Shown here: positions 1 through 7,384 of the stretch, piece by piece
How the letters are laid out: the number at the start of each line of letters is the position of its first letter
How positions within the stretch are numbered: position 1 is the first letter of the stretch
Assembly: GCF_011059135.1 (NCBI RefSeq)
Contig: NZ_JAALGD010000007.1
Coordinates: 87,725-151,724 of the forward strand
Source: Brevibacillus sp. SYP-B805
GTDB lineage: Bacteria; Bacillota; Bacilli; Brevibacillales; Brevibacillaceae
Length of the DNA stretch: 64,000 bases
Direction: 5' to 3'
The notes under the pieces: generated by a model
The model's database searches: none
Told to the model about the DNA's origin: nothing
The model's input: only the letters and a program-made list of their open reading frames with translations
Position numbers and translations under genes: made by a program

Positions 1-2
1 CA

Positions 3-479
3 CCAGCCGGAGAAGTGACGACTGTAGACTTTACAGCAAATGCCCCAGCCGCACCGAACGTAACGGCAGATGACGAGAACAACGTACTGGTTGGAGCAGA
101 TGCAACCATGGAATACTCCACTGATGGTGGACAAACCTGGGTAGCATACGACGAGCAAAACGTACCGACCTTCGAAGGCAACGTAACAGTACAAGTTCGG
201 GTAGCAGCTACACAAGACACACCAGCCGGAGAAGTGACGACTGTAGACTTTACAGCAAATGCCCCAGCCGCACCGAACGTAACGGCAGATGACGAGAACA
301 ACGTACTGGTTGGAGCAGATGCAACCATGGAATACTCCACTGATGGTGGGCAAACCTGGGTAGCATACGACGAGCAAAACGTACCGACCTTCGAAGGCAA
401 CGTAACAGTACAAGTTCGGGTAGCAGCTACACAAGACACACCAGCCGGAGAAGTGACGGCTGTAGACTTTACAGGGTAG
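3..479 (+). CDS. Repeat-rich surface/secreted protein, 3' end only
   Basis: The reading frame is already open at the left edge, so only the C-terminal 158 residues are visible. They consist of two full copies of a 73-residue repeat (nucleotide period 219, at 15-233 and 234-452) plus a short third start before the stop codon. Each repeat carries a YSTDGGQTW core, a VTVQVRVAAT segment and a PAGE linker. This resembles the beta-sandwich repeats of S-layer or adhesin-like proteins of Brevibacillus-type bacteria. No SLH domain or LPXTG sorting signal follows, so anchoring must lie upstream or be absent. The two DNA copies look almost identical (one silent difference seen, GGA to GGG), which suggests recent amplification or gene conversion. 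Function inferred only as a surface repeat protein. Confidence 0.75.
   Translation, partial: PAGEVTTVDFTANAPAAPNVTADDENNVLVGADATMEYSTDGGQTWVAYDEQNVPTFEGNVTVQVRVAATQDTPAGEVTTVDFTANAPAAPNVTADDENNVLVGADATMEYSTDGGQTWVAYDEQNVPTFEGNVTVQVRVAATQDTPAGEVTAVDFTG
15..452 (+). repeat. Tandem 219-bp coding repeat, two full copies
   Basis: The units 15-233 and 234-452 are near identical and in frame (73 codons each); a third copy begins at 453 and is cut short by the stop codon. More copies probably lie left of the window. Confidence 0.95.
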
Positions 480-541
480 AGGATGCAGAATTAGTGGATA
501 GGATAATAGTGGTGCCTGCTACCTCCCGAAAAATGCCGAAA

Positions 542-572
542 GGGTCTATCGCAGAAATGCGGTAGGCCCTTT
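542..572 (+). terminator. Rho-independent terminator of the repeat protein gene
   Basis: GGGTCTATCGC pairs with GCGGTAGGCCC (two wobble pairs) around a short A-rich loop and is followed by TTTTTTC. Confidence 0.8.
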
Positions 573-721
573 TTTCATGTAGAGGGGGCAGCCTAACGGA
601 CAATGCCTGCTGCCCACTCCATGTGTTGTCATGGTTTTCCTCCACGGAAGAAGCCCCTGAAATCTGGTTGGATCGGCATAAATAGCTTCCAATTTGGAAA
701 GATTTGATGTTTCCCTATGAA

Positions 722-750
722 TTGACGCTTCTCCCGCGCCGTGCCATAAT
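722..750 (+). promoter_or_regulatory. Sigma-A promoter of the GGDEF-like/glycosyltransferase operon
   Basis: TTGACG at 722-727, 17-bp spacer, CATAAT at 745-750. It lies 47 bp before the ATG at 797. The rest of 573-796 shows no gene; it includes a GGCAG/CTGCC inverted repeat near 585-615 of unknown meaning. Confidence 0.65.
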
Positions 751-796
751 GACGTAGCAGATTGCTTCAAGGTCATAACATCGGGAAGAATGCATC

Positions 797-1633
797 ATGA
801 AGCGAAGTGTCATTGTTGCCGGATTAACCCTGATTCAACTGATGCTGGTTGCCGGGCTTGCCATGCTTGTGCCCATGGGCGTTGTATGGCTGGTTTTGGC
901 TGTTGTTGCGTTGTTGTACGTTCTTTTCCTGCGCTTGTCCCCGCTGCGCTCCTTCGCCTTGCTGGTCGTCCTCATCCTGATCCACGCCTTTGGTGCCGTC
1001 ATAGAAGGATGGAAAGTCGGCTGGGATGTCGTGACGCAGTTGCAGTCCATCGTTCTTCAGCTCGTGGTGCTGGGGATCGCGGCTGCGTCATGGGCGCAGG
1101 CAACGGAGCTGCGCCGGTGGGCTCATTCCTATGAGGAAGCTGTGCGGCAGGCTGCCGCCCTTCGCAAAACGGACGAGGCGGTGTCCGTGCTGAGTGCGAA
1201 CGAATTCAAGGAACGCCTGAAAGCGATCGTGGTCGCGCTGCGCAGGCGAAACGAACCGGGCATGGTCCTGTTTGTTTCCGTTCCTTCCCGCGTGGTCGGG
1301 TTTGGCGGACGCCGCTACACACCGGAAGCTGTGCTGCAGGTGGTCGGAGAGACGGCGCTGGCGGCGGTGCGCGACCAGTTTGACATCGTGGGGCGCATTT
1401 CGCCCTCCACCATCGCGATCGTCTTGCAGCGCTGTGACCGGGGAGGGGCGCAGCGGGCGCTTCAGCGCTTTCACTGGCTGCTGCTTCAGCAGCGCAGACT
1501 CCGGGCGGACGTGGTCATGTCGTGGGTGCGTATCGAGGAACTGCCCGTATACCAGGGCTGGTCTCAGGTGGAAGCGCTGCTGGAAGCATTCGGGGCAGAT
1601 GGGGCCGTCTCCGTGCGGCGGGAAGGAGGCTGA
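797..1633 (+). CDS. Membrane protein with degenerate GGDEF-like domain
   Basis: 278 residues. The N-terminal ~100 residues hold about four hydrophobic segments; after a short helix (~100-125) the C-terminal ~150 residues follow the outline of a GGDEF domain. The signature loop is replaced (GRISPSTIAIVL where an active cyclase has RxGGDEFAVLL), so diguanylate cyclase activity is not expected. The RxxD inhibitory site is not clean either: the aligned tetrad reads DQFD with an Arg immediately before it. The gene lies 3 bp upstream of a family 2 glycosyltransferase, the arrangement of Bacillus subtilis ydaK, whose product is a catalytically dead GGDEF c-di-GMP receptor controlling exopolysaccharide synthesis. 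A receptor role is inferred from that precedent. Confidence 0.7.
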   Translation: MKRSVIVAGLTLIQLMLVAGLAMLVPMGVVWLVLAVVALLYVLFLRLSPLRSFALLVVLILIHAFGAVIEGWKVGWDVVTQLQSIVLQLVVLGIAAASWAQATELRRWAHSYEEAVRQAAALRKTDEAVSVLSANEFKERLKAIVVALRRRNEPGMVLFVSVPSRVVGFGGRRYTPEAVLQVVGETALAAVRDQFDIVGRISPSTIAIVLQRCDRGGAQRALQRFHWLLLQQRRLRADVVMSWVRIEELPVYQGWSQVEALLEAFGADGAVSVRREGG

Positions 1634-1636
1634 CCC

Positions 1637-2851
1637 GTGTCGGTTGTCCTGCTCGTGATTGCGGCATTGTTTTGGCTCTTGCTGCTGTATTATTCGGTGC
1701 TGTGTGTCGCCGGACTCGTCTTCCGATCCAGAACGGCTCCTTCTCCTCCGCTTGGAGAATACCCAGGTGTCGCCATCCTGATCCCGGCCTACAATGAGGA
1801 AAAAGTATTGGCCCAGACGCTGGATGCCATGGCGAGGCTGCGGTATGACGGTCCGCTGACCGTGTATGTGCTGAACGACAATTCCTCTGATGCAACCGGC
1901 GACATCGCCGACTATTACGCTTCGATGTTTTCCCACTTCCGGCATGTCAAAGTTCCCCCGGGAACGCCGAAGGGGAAAGGCCGGGTGCTGAACTACGGAC
2001 TGACGCTGGTGCGAGAGAAATACGTCGCCGTTTATGACGCCGACAACCAGCCGGAGCCGGATGCTTTGCGCCTGCTGGTCGAGGCAGCCGTTCAGACGCC
2101 GGGGGCGGTTGGTGCCGTCGGCTACGTGAAAACCCTCAACGCCGAGAACAATTGGCTGACGCGCATGATCGCCCTGGAGTTTACCGTCTTCCAACTGTTG
2201 ATGCAGTGCGGGCGCTGGCATTTGTTCGGGCTGGGCACGCTGACCGGGACCAATCTCGTGGTGGAGCGCGAGGCGCTGGTCTCCGCAGGCGGCTGGGATT
2301 CTTCCGCTCTGGCCGAGGATGCCGACCTTACCATCTCGCTGGCGGCCGTAGGTGGGAGGCTGCCGATTGTTCCGCAGTCGCGCTCGTGGGAGCAGGAGCC
2401 CCAAACATTTGCGGTTTGGCTTAGGCAGCGGACGAGATGGATGCAGGGAAATCTGCAGCTGATCGGCAAAATGTTCGAAACGCCGTCGTGGCGCGAACGG
2501 CATGTTTTTTTGCATGCGGTTCATATACTGTCCATCTACATCGTGTTTGCGGCGGTTCTGTTGATTTCCGACGTCTGGTTCCTGTTGGGCGTGCTGGGGA
2601 TTACCGACACATCGTACGCGGCCCCTCTGCTCCTGCTGTGGTTCGAGTCGTGGCTGATCTATGTGATCCAGCTGCTGAGTGCGGAAGTGGCGGACGGCAT
2701 GGCAAGTCCCGTCAATCTTGTCGTTTCGTTTGTCATGTACTTCACCTATTCGCAGCTGTGGATGTTCCTGCTGGTGCGCGCCGCTTACCTGGAGTACAAG
2801 CGTCGGCAGCGGAAAGATGAACCGGTGTGGGACAAGACCGTCCGGTTCTAG
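1637..2851 (+). CDS. Family 2 glycosyltransferase, BcsA/PgaC type
   Basis: 404 residues, GTG start 3 bp after the previous stop. It should polymerise an activated sugar at the inner face of the membrane and extrude a polysaccharide. Visible landmarks: an N-terminal membrane segment; ILIPAYNEE nucleotide-binding strand; VYDADNQPEPDAL (DxD); TGTNLVVERE; the acceptor-site ED in LAEDADLT; and the processive-enzyme QxxRW as QRTRW. Three or four hydrophobic segments follow at ~290-385. Co-transcription with the GGDEF-like protein suggests c-di-GMP-responsive exopolysaccharide export. The sugar cannot be told from sequence; N-acetylglucosamine or a hexose are both possible. Confidence 0.85.
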   Translation: MSVVLLVIAALFWLLLLYYSVLCVAGLVFRSRTAPSPPLGEYPGVAILIPAYNEEKVLAQTLDAMARLRYDGPLTVYVLNDNSSDATGDIADYYASMFSHFRHVKVPPGTPKGKGRVLNYGLTLVREKYVAVYDADNQPEPDALRLLVEAAVQTPGAVGAVGYVKTLNAENNWLTRMIALEFTVFQLLMQCGRWHLFGLGTLTGTNLVVEREALVSAGGWDSSALAEDADLTISLAAVGGRLPIVPQSRSWEQEPQTFAVWLRQRTRWMQGNLQLIGKMFETPSWRERHVFLHAVHILSIYIVFAAVLLISDVWFLLGVLGITDTSYAAPLLLLWFESWLIYVIQLLSAEVADGMASPVNLVVSFVMYFTYSQLWMFLLVRAAYLEYKRRQRKDEPVWDKTVRF

Positions 2852-2855
2852 CGGT

Positions 2856-2877
2856 GGATCGTCCAGGCGATCCTTTT
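2856..2877 (+). terminator. Terminator after glycosyltransferase gene
   Basis: GGATCG/CGATCC stem with a 6-nt loop, followed by TTTTT. Confidence 0.75.
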
Positions 2878-3012
2878 TGCACATACTGTGTTCATTCACC
2901 CTTGGTTCGCTGACCAATTACCATAATTTATGCATGAATGCATGCTCCGCCTTTTCCGATGAACAGAATAAGGAGGGTATTCCTCTACGTATTGTTCTTG
3001 GGGTATTGCATT

Positions 3013-3050
3013 GAGGCAGTCAATCTGTGCAGAAGACTGCCTCCTTTTTT
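3013..3050 (+). terminator. Terminator-like hairpin in gene-free stretch 2880-3265
   Basis: GAGGCAGTC pairs perfectly with GACTGCCTC and is followed by CTTTTTT. No convincing gene precedes it within 2880-3012, so it may end a small untranslated RNA or be a relic of a lost gene. Confidence 0.65.
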
Positions 3051-3152
3051 CATGTCATCCCCAATCGAGGATAAGCTTTCCTCGCTTCCCAACAACAAAC
3101 TAAGGCAAGCTCCGGCGATCGAACATATAATGAACTCATTCACGTACTACCT

Positions 3153-3186
3153 CTCCGATCACATTTTGCTGGTCGGAGCTTTTTTT
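3153..3186 (+). terminator. Second terminator-like hairpin before SRAP gene
   Basis: CTCCGATC pairs with GGTCGGAG, followed by CTTTTTTT. It is the second such hairpin within 150 bp. Confidence 0.65.
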
Positions 3187-3265
3187 ATGCTTGAACTCGT
3201 TTCCCCCGATTTCGCGGGGAGAAAATGGCATGTTCCGGGGCATGATGAGAGCAGGAGGGATCGAC

Positions 3266-3940
3266 ATGTGCGGACGATTTTCACTATTTGCTAATCCACT
3301 CATGTTTATGAGTGAGTTTGAGATTGACAACCTCCCATTCGACTGGCATCCGCGCTACAACATTGCGCCGGGGCAGATGATTCCGGCCATCATTGCAGAC
3401 GGCGGCAGGCGGCGGGTTGGTCAGCTCCGGTGGGGGCTGGTACCGTCATGGGCGAAAGAGGAGAAGATCGGGTATTCGATGATCAACGCCCGCGCCGAAA
3501 CACTGGCGGCGAAACCGGCATTCCGGCAGCTCTTCCGGCGCAAGCGCTGCATCATCCCTGCAGACGGCTTTTACGAGTGGAAGCGGACGGAGAAGGGGAA
3601 ACAGCCGATGCGTATCACGATGAAGGACGGCAGCCTGTTTGCCTTTGCCGGCCTGTATGACACCTGGATGCGGCCGGACGGCGAGAAGCTTTCCACCTGC
3701 ACCATCATCACCACGCAACCAAACGAATTGGTGGCGGACATCCATGACCGCATGCCGGTGATTCTGCGACCGGAGGACATGGACATCTGGCTCGACCGGG
3801 AGAAGTTTGATGCCGACATGCTGCATTCGCTGCTGGTTCCGTATAACGCTGCAAAGATGAAGGCATACCCGGTGTCATCGATCGTGGGAAGCCCGAAAAA
3901 CGATGTTCCCGCGTGTATTCGGGAGGTTGCCGGACAGTAG
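3266..3940 (+). CDS. SRAP-domain abasic-site crosslinking protein (YedK/HMCES family)
   Basis: 224 residues. Family members form a thiazolidine link between Cys2 and abasic sites in single-stranded DNA, shielding them during replication. The start is fixed by the family: the mature protein must begin MCGR so that Cys2 becomes N-terminal, and the ATG at 3266 has a good GGAGGG site 6 bp upstream; the frame is open further upstream but that part is not coding. Catalytic residues are all present: Cys2, Asn32 in RYNIAPGQ, Glu104 in FYEW, His160 in HDRMPVIL. Stand-alone gene between terminator hairpins and a regulator remnant. Confidence 0.9.
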   Translation: MCGRFSLFANPLMFMSEFEIDNLPFDWHPRYNIAPGQMIPAIIADGGRRRVGQLRWGLVPSWAKEEKIGYSMINARAETLAAKPAFRQLFRRKRCIIPADGFYEWKRTEKGKQPMRITMKDGSLFAFAGLYDTWMRPDGEKLSTCTIITTQPNELVADIHDRMPVILRPEDMDIWLDREKFDADMLHSLLVPYNAAKMKAYPVSSIVGSPKNDVPACIREVAGQ

Positions 3941-3954
3941 AGATACGGCATGCC

Positions 3955-4262
3955 TTTTGCAAGATTTCCCACAATGCTATTGACAGGCTGCCCGCTCATA
4001 CGACCGCCCTGGGAAAAACGCTGCTTGCCTATCGACCGGAAGAGAAACGGAAGGAACGCTTGCTTTTCTCTGACCTGCGTACGTATACTAGGGACGAAAA
4101 TGATTGATCAACGAGTTGTTGAAGGAACTGGATGCGATTCAGATACAGGGATATGCAATTACCAGCGGAGAGTTGGGGACGCAGTGTGCGCCCGGCGGCA
4201 GCACCGATCTTTGCCAGATCAGTGGTCCCGGGATTACGGTGATCACGCTGACCGGAAAAAGG
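3955..4262 (+). pseudogene. Decayed IclR-family regulator (effector domain remnant)
   Basis: Two frames joined end to end look like one IclR effector-binding domain. Up to 4107 one frame gives RLPAHTTALGKTLLAYRPEE and LRTYTRDEND then stops; from 4104 the next frame gives LLKELDAIQIQGYAITSGEL, followed by a SGPGITVITLTG strand, matching the family pattern LLxELxxxxxxGYAxxxGE...SISGP. The N-terminal winged-helix domain is missing and the C-terminal end is lost. It is therefore a frameshifted, truncated relic, overlapping nothing functional and lying just upstream of the hydrolase gene it may once have regulated. Confidence 0.7.
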
Positions 4263-4272
4263 AGGGGAAAAG

Positions 4273-5091
4273 ATGACGCTTCGGACGGAATGGAAACAAT
4301 TTGAAAGCGGAGGAACGACTTACCGCTTGTACGCGGCACGGCTGGAACGGGCCAAAACGCCGCTGCCCGTGGTGATGGTAATCCAGGAAATCTGGGGGAC
4401 AGACGCGCACATTCTGGATGTTGCCGAACGTTTTGCGAAGGCAGGCTATCTGGCGGTGGCGCCTGACTTGTACGCGGTCAACGGGGAACGTCCGGACAGC
4501 TTGAAGGAGGAGCGGATCGAACAGATCAAGGCCTTCCTTAATACGCTTCCGCCTTCTTCCTGGCATGACGCGGCTGCTCGTGAAGCCGCTTTGGAAAAGC
4601 AGCCGGCACAGGTGCGGGACCAGATTCGCGAGACGTTTGCCGAACTGTTTGGCGGTCTGACCCGTTTGCCGGAAAAACTGGAGATCCTGAAAGCAGTCAT
4701 GCGGTTTCTCTCGGAAGATGAAGAGAGCCGCGGCCAGAAGATCGCCTCGGTTGGCTACTGCATGGGCGGGGCGTTGTCCGTCATGCTGGCATCCGCTGAA
4801 CCGCGCTTGGCGGGCGCCGTCGTCTATTACGGCAATCTGCCGGCCAAAGAGCAGGTGGCTGCCATCCAGTGCCCGGTGGCCGGATTTTTCGGAGGATTGG
4901 ATGAGCGGATCACGTCCCAGGTAGCGGGCTTCGCAGCAGCGATGGAGGCGGCGGGAAAAACCTTTACGTCCCACATCTACGAGGGAGCCCACCATGCCTT
5001 TTTCAATGATACACGCCCCGCTTACCATGTGGAGGCATCCCGGGATGCTTGGCAGAAAACGCTCTCCTTTTTTCATGAGGTATTGCGATAA
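4273..5091 (+). CDS. Dienelactone hydrolase family protein
   Basis: 272 residues, alpha/beta hydrolase; dienelactone hydrolases open cyclic ester intermediates of chloroaromatic breakdown, but many bacterial homologues have unknown esterase substrates. Catalytic triad visible: nucleophile Cys163 in GYCMGG, Asp210 in GGLDERI, His241 in GAHHAF; the QEIWG segment near residue 38 is also typical. A helical insertion (~75-130) separates the early strands from the nucleophile. Start ATG 4273 has AGGAGGGG upstream. The adjacent IclR relic suggests this was once an inducible catabolic gene that lost its regulator. Confidence 0.88.
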   Translation: MTLRTEWKQFESGGTTYRLYAARLERAKTPLPVVMVIQEIWGTDAHILDVAERFAKAGYLAVAPDLYAVNGERPDSLKEERIEQIKAFLNTLPPSSWHDAAAREAALEKQPAQVRDQIRETFAELFGGLTRLPEKLEILKAVMRFLSEDEESRGQKIASVGYCMGGALSVMLASAEPRLAGAVVYYGNLPAKEQVAAIQCPVAGFFGGLDERITSQVAGFAAAMEAAGKTFTSHIYEGAHHAFFNDTRPAYHVEASRDAWQKTLSFFHEVLR

Positions 5092-5139
5092 AAAAGCAGA
5101 AAACCGCATTTTCACCAATACAGATGCATATGTATGCGG

Positions 5140-5181
5140 CAAAGAGAGGCACGGAGGAGAGAGCGCCTCTCTTTGTTTTTT
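5140..5181 (+). terminator. Terminator of hydrolase gene
   Basis: Perfect 11-bp stem CAAAGAGAGGC/GCCTCTCTTTG followed by TTTTTT. Confidence 0.85.
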
Positions 5182-5295
5182 CCGCGCAATCTGCTGACCG
5201 TTTGAATCCGCTTACGCCATACCGGGCACCTGTCCGCAGGCAGAGGCTGTGCCTGCACCGGGCGCAGCCGTTCTTCATTTGCCAGCGAAAAGTTT

Positions 5296-5323
5296 TTGAA
5301 AACATTCTCTCTTATGCTATAGT
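5296..5323 (+). promoter_or_regulatory. Sigma-A promoter of first SLAP gene
   Basis: TTGAAA at 5296-5301, 16-bp spacer, TATAGT at 5318-5323, about 50 bp upstream of the ATG. Confidence 0.55.
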
Positions 5324-5371
5324 GAAGGTCAGGCAGCATATATCTCAGAGAGAAACAGGGAGCGAGACACG

Positions 5372-6316
5372 ATGTTATCCTTTTTAAAGAGCTTGTTGGG
5401 GAAACAGCCGAACCCGGAAGAAATAAAAGAGCAGATCAAGGAGGAATCGGTTCTTCCCGCAGCCGAGGCGCCCCTTGGGGACGGCGGGAAAGACGCACCG
5501 GCAAACGATCCTGCCCAAAGAGTGACCCCGCTTTCCCTGCATGAATCATGGGAACAGCGGCTTTCGCAGCAGGAAAAATACACGCTCTCCTTCATGGCGA
5601 ACGAACTTCCGCCGATGGCAGAAGGAAGCGTCTCTTTGGCAGGAATCGGTCTTGTTCCCCATGAAGAGGGGATTTTGGTCACGGCGTTCATCCGCAATGG
5701 CCTTCCCCGGCCGATCCGGCTGCAGAAGATGCCGCTGGTTGTCTTGGTGAAGCAGGGCGAACTGTTTGCGAGACAAGTCTTTGATCTGTCGGAGGCAGGA
5801 GAGATTCCGCCGTTTCATGCCCGGCCGTGGGAATTCGTCTTTACCCGTGAACACTTCCTGCAGGTGAACCTCCTCTTGACCAACTGGAAGCTGGCTTTCG
5901 AGATCGCGGAGAAGAAGATGATTCTCCCGCAGCAGTTGGAGCTGGAGGAATCGTGGATCAAAACCTTGACCGATGAGCAGAAACACCAACTTATCGAGCT
6001 GGCCAAGCGCCTGCCGCCGATCCAGCATGGTGAGGTCAACGTGCAGAGCGTTCAGCTTCATAAGGACGATGCGGGCAGCCTGCGGGCGCTGCTTTTGATC
6101 CGCAACGGCTCCGATAAGGCGCTGTCGTTTGAGAAACTGCCGCTTGCCCTGGTGGATGCGACCGGAGAGACAGCGGCTCAGGGATTGTTTGAGTTGGGTG
6201 GCTTGACCGTGAATCCGGGAACCAGCAAGCCGTGGCTCTTCATTTATCCGCCGGAAAGCATCGTCAAGCAGGATGCCGATTTCTCGCGCTGGAGCGTTCG
6301 TGTCCCGCAAGCATGA
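5372..6316 (+). CDS. SLAP-domain protein 1 (S-layer assembly/accessory Sec type)
   Basis: 314 residues, no signal peptide, so cytoplasmic. After a charged N-terminal ~55 residues beginning MLSFLKSLLGK it has two SLAP domains (about 55-170 and 190-310), each running from an acidic helix with a conserved ELPP/RLPP turn through an IRNG strand to a PW.F edge (RPWEF, KPWLF). The family is named from the SlaP/SlaQ proteins of the Bacillus anthracis S-layer locus, which assist SecA2-dependent S-layer secretion. Here three paralogues sit in a row with no SecA2 or SecY2 gene beside them. Role in S-layer export or folding is inferred from the family; the molecular activity is not known. Confidence 0.7.
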   Translation: MLSFLKSLLGKQPNPEEIKEQIKEESVLPAAEAPLGDGGKDAPANDPAQRVTPLSLHESWEQRLSQQEKYTLSFMANELPPMAEGSVSLAGIGLVPHEEGILVTAFIRNGLPRPIRLQKMPLVVLVKQGELFARQVFDLSEAGEIPPFHARPWEFVFTREHFLQVNLLLTNWKLAFEIAEKKMILPQQLELEESWIKTLTDEQKHQLIELAKRLPPIQHGEVNVQSVQLHKDDAGSLRALLLIRNGSDKALSFEKLPLALVDATGETAAQGLFELGGLTVNPGTSKPWLFIYPPESIVKQDADFSRWSVRVPQA

Positions 6317-6326
6317 TGCCGGCGAT

Positions 6327-6356
6327 TTGACCGCGCCGTTTCCGTAACGGTATTAT
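6327..6356 (+). promoter_or_regulatory. Possible sigma-A promoter of second SLAP gene
   Basis: TTGACC at 6327-6332, 18-bp spacer, TATTAT at 6351-6356, in the 84-bp gap between the first two SLAP genes. Confidence 0.45.
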
Positions 6357-6400
6357 GATTAGTAGGCATTTTTTCGAGCCGGAATGGTGAGGGGGATCTT

Positions 6401-7330
6401 ATGTTTTCCTTTTTAAAGAACTGGTTGGGCAAGGATCGTGAAGAAATTCAGAAAGACTTGCAGGAAGAATCGACGGTAGAAGCCGCACAAATCGCGGAAG
6501 GAGCCGACCCGCAAGCGGAAACGGCTCCGACGGAAAGAAAAAAGGTAAAAACCGAATTGTCGCTTCATCCGGTCTGGGAGCATCACCTTGATGCGGAGAA
6601 GAAATACACCCTGCGCTTCCTGCAGGCCGAACTGCCGGAAATGATCGACGGCACCGTGGGCGTGGCCGGATTTAGCCTGATTCCCGGCGAAAAGGGGATG
6701 ACGGTCGCGATGTTTTTCCGCAATGGTTCCCCACGGCCGGTTCGGATCAAGCACCTCACGCTGGCCCTTTTGTTCGATGACAAGACATTTGCGCGCCATC
6801 GCTTCGATCTTTCCGACCTGGATGCCATTCCGCCATATACCAGCCGCCCGTGGGAAGTGGTATTCCCGCCCGAAAGCTATCTGCATGACCATTTCATGTT
6901 CAAGAGCTGGAAAGTGGCCATGAGCACGGGGCCGCGGGTATGGCCGAAGCATCTTGACCTGGATCCGGAGATGGAAGCCCGCATGACCGAACGCCAGAAG
7001 GAACGTCTGGAGCAAATCGTCAATACGCTGCCGCCGATGCGCCCGAATGAAGTGACAATCACCGGCTTTGACATCGGCAGGACGAAGGACGGCAACCTGG
7101 TCGTGGGCATGCTGTTCCGCAACGCGCATGACGACTACTATCAGCCGCAGAAGCTGAAAGTAAAGATCTTCGATGCTGCCGGCGACGAAGTCGTTGCCGG
7201 GACAGTTGACACCGGCAAGGTGCGTGTTCTGCCGGGCACCAGCCGCCCGTGGCTGGTTGTGTTCCCCGCCAGCATGGTGAAGAAGCCGGATGCCGATCTG
7301 CGCAAGTGGATGCTGGAAGTGGAAGAATAG
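6401..7330 (+). CDS. SLAP-domain protein 2
   Basis: 309 residues, paralogue of the preceding gene with the same layout: N-terminal MFSFLKNWLGK segment, acidic linker, a first SLAP domain opening LSLHPVWEHHL with FFRNG and RPWEVVF, and a second with ERLEQIVNTLPPM, LFRNA and RPWLVVFP. No signal peptide or membrane segment. Start ATG 6401 has GAGGGGG upstream. Of the three copies this one and the first are closest to each other in their N-terminal signature, so they look like the more recent duplication. Function as for the family: S-layer protein secretion or assembly helper, inferred. Confidence 0.7.
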   Translation: MFSFLKNWLGKDREEIQKDLQEESTVEAAQIAEGADPQAETAPTERKKVKTELSLHPVWEHHLDAEKKYTLRFLQAELPEMIDGTVGVAGFSLIPGEKGMTVAMFFRNGSPRPVRIKHLTLALLFDDKTFARHRFDLSDLDAIPPYTSRPWEVVFPPESYLHDHFMFKSWKVAMSTGPRVWPKHLDLDPEMEARMTERQKERLEQIVNTLPPMRPNEVTITGFDIGRTKDGNLVVGMLFRNAHDDYYQPQKLKVKIFDAAGDEVVAGTVDTGKVRVLPGTSRPWLVVFPASMVKKPDADLRKWMLEVEE

Positions 7331-7384
7331 AGAGAGCGGATTGCCCCTGACGTCACAGGATCGGCAACAGAGGAGGTTGTTTGC

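Noticed and set aside
15-452. CRISPR array
   Set aside because: Repeats are 219 bp, in frame, with no spacers; they are coding.
1088-2917. 609-codon open frame on the minus strand
   Set aside because: Lies opposite the GGDEF-like and glycosyltransferase genes; no ribosome site or protein-like motifs, a by-product of high GC third positions.
3191-3265. Upstream extension of the SRAP protein
   Set aside because: Cys2 must follow the initiator Met for catalysis; the GGAGGG site precedes ATG 3266.
2938-3294. 118-codon plus-strand frame in the gap before the SRAP gene
   Set aside because: Runs through two terminator hairpins and shows no family pattern.
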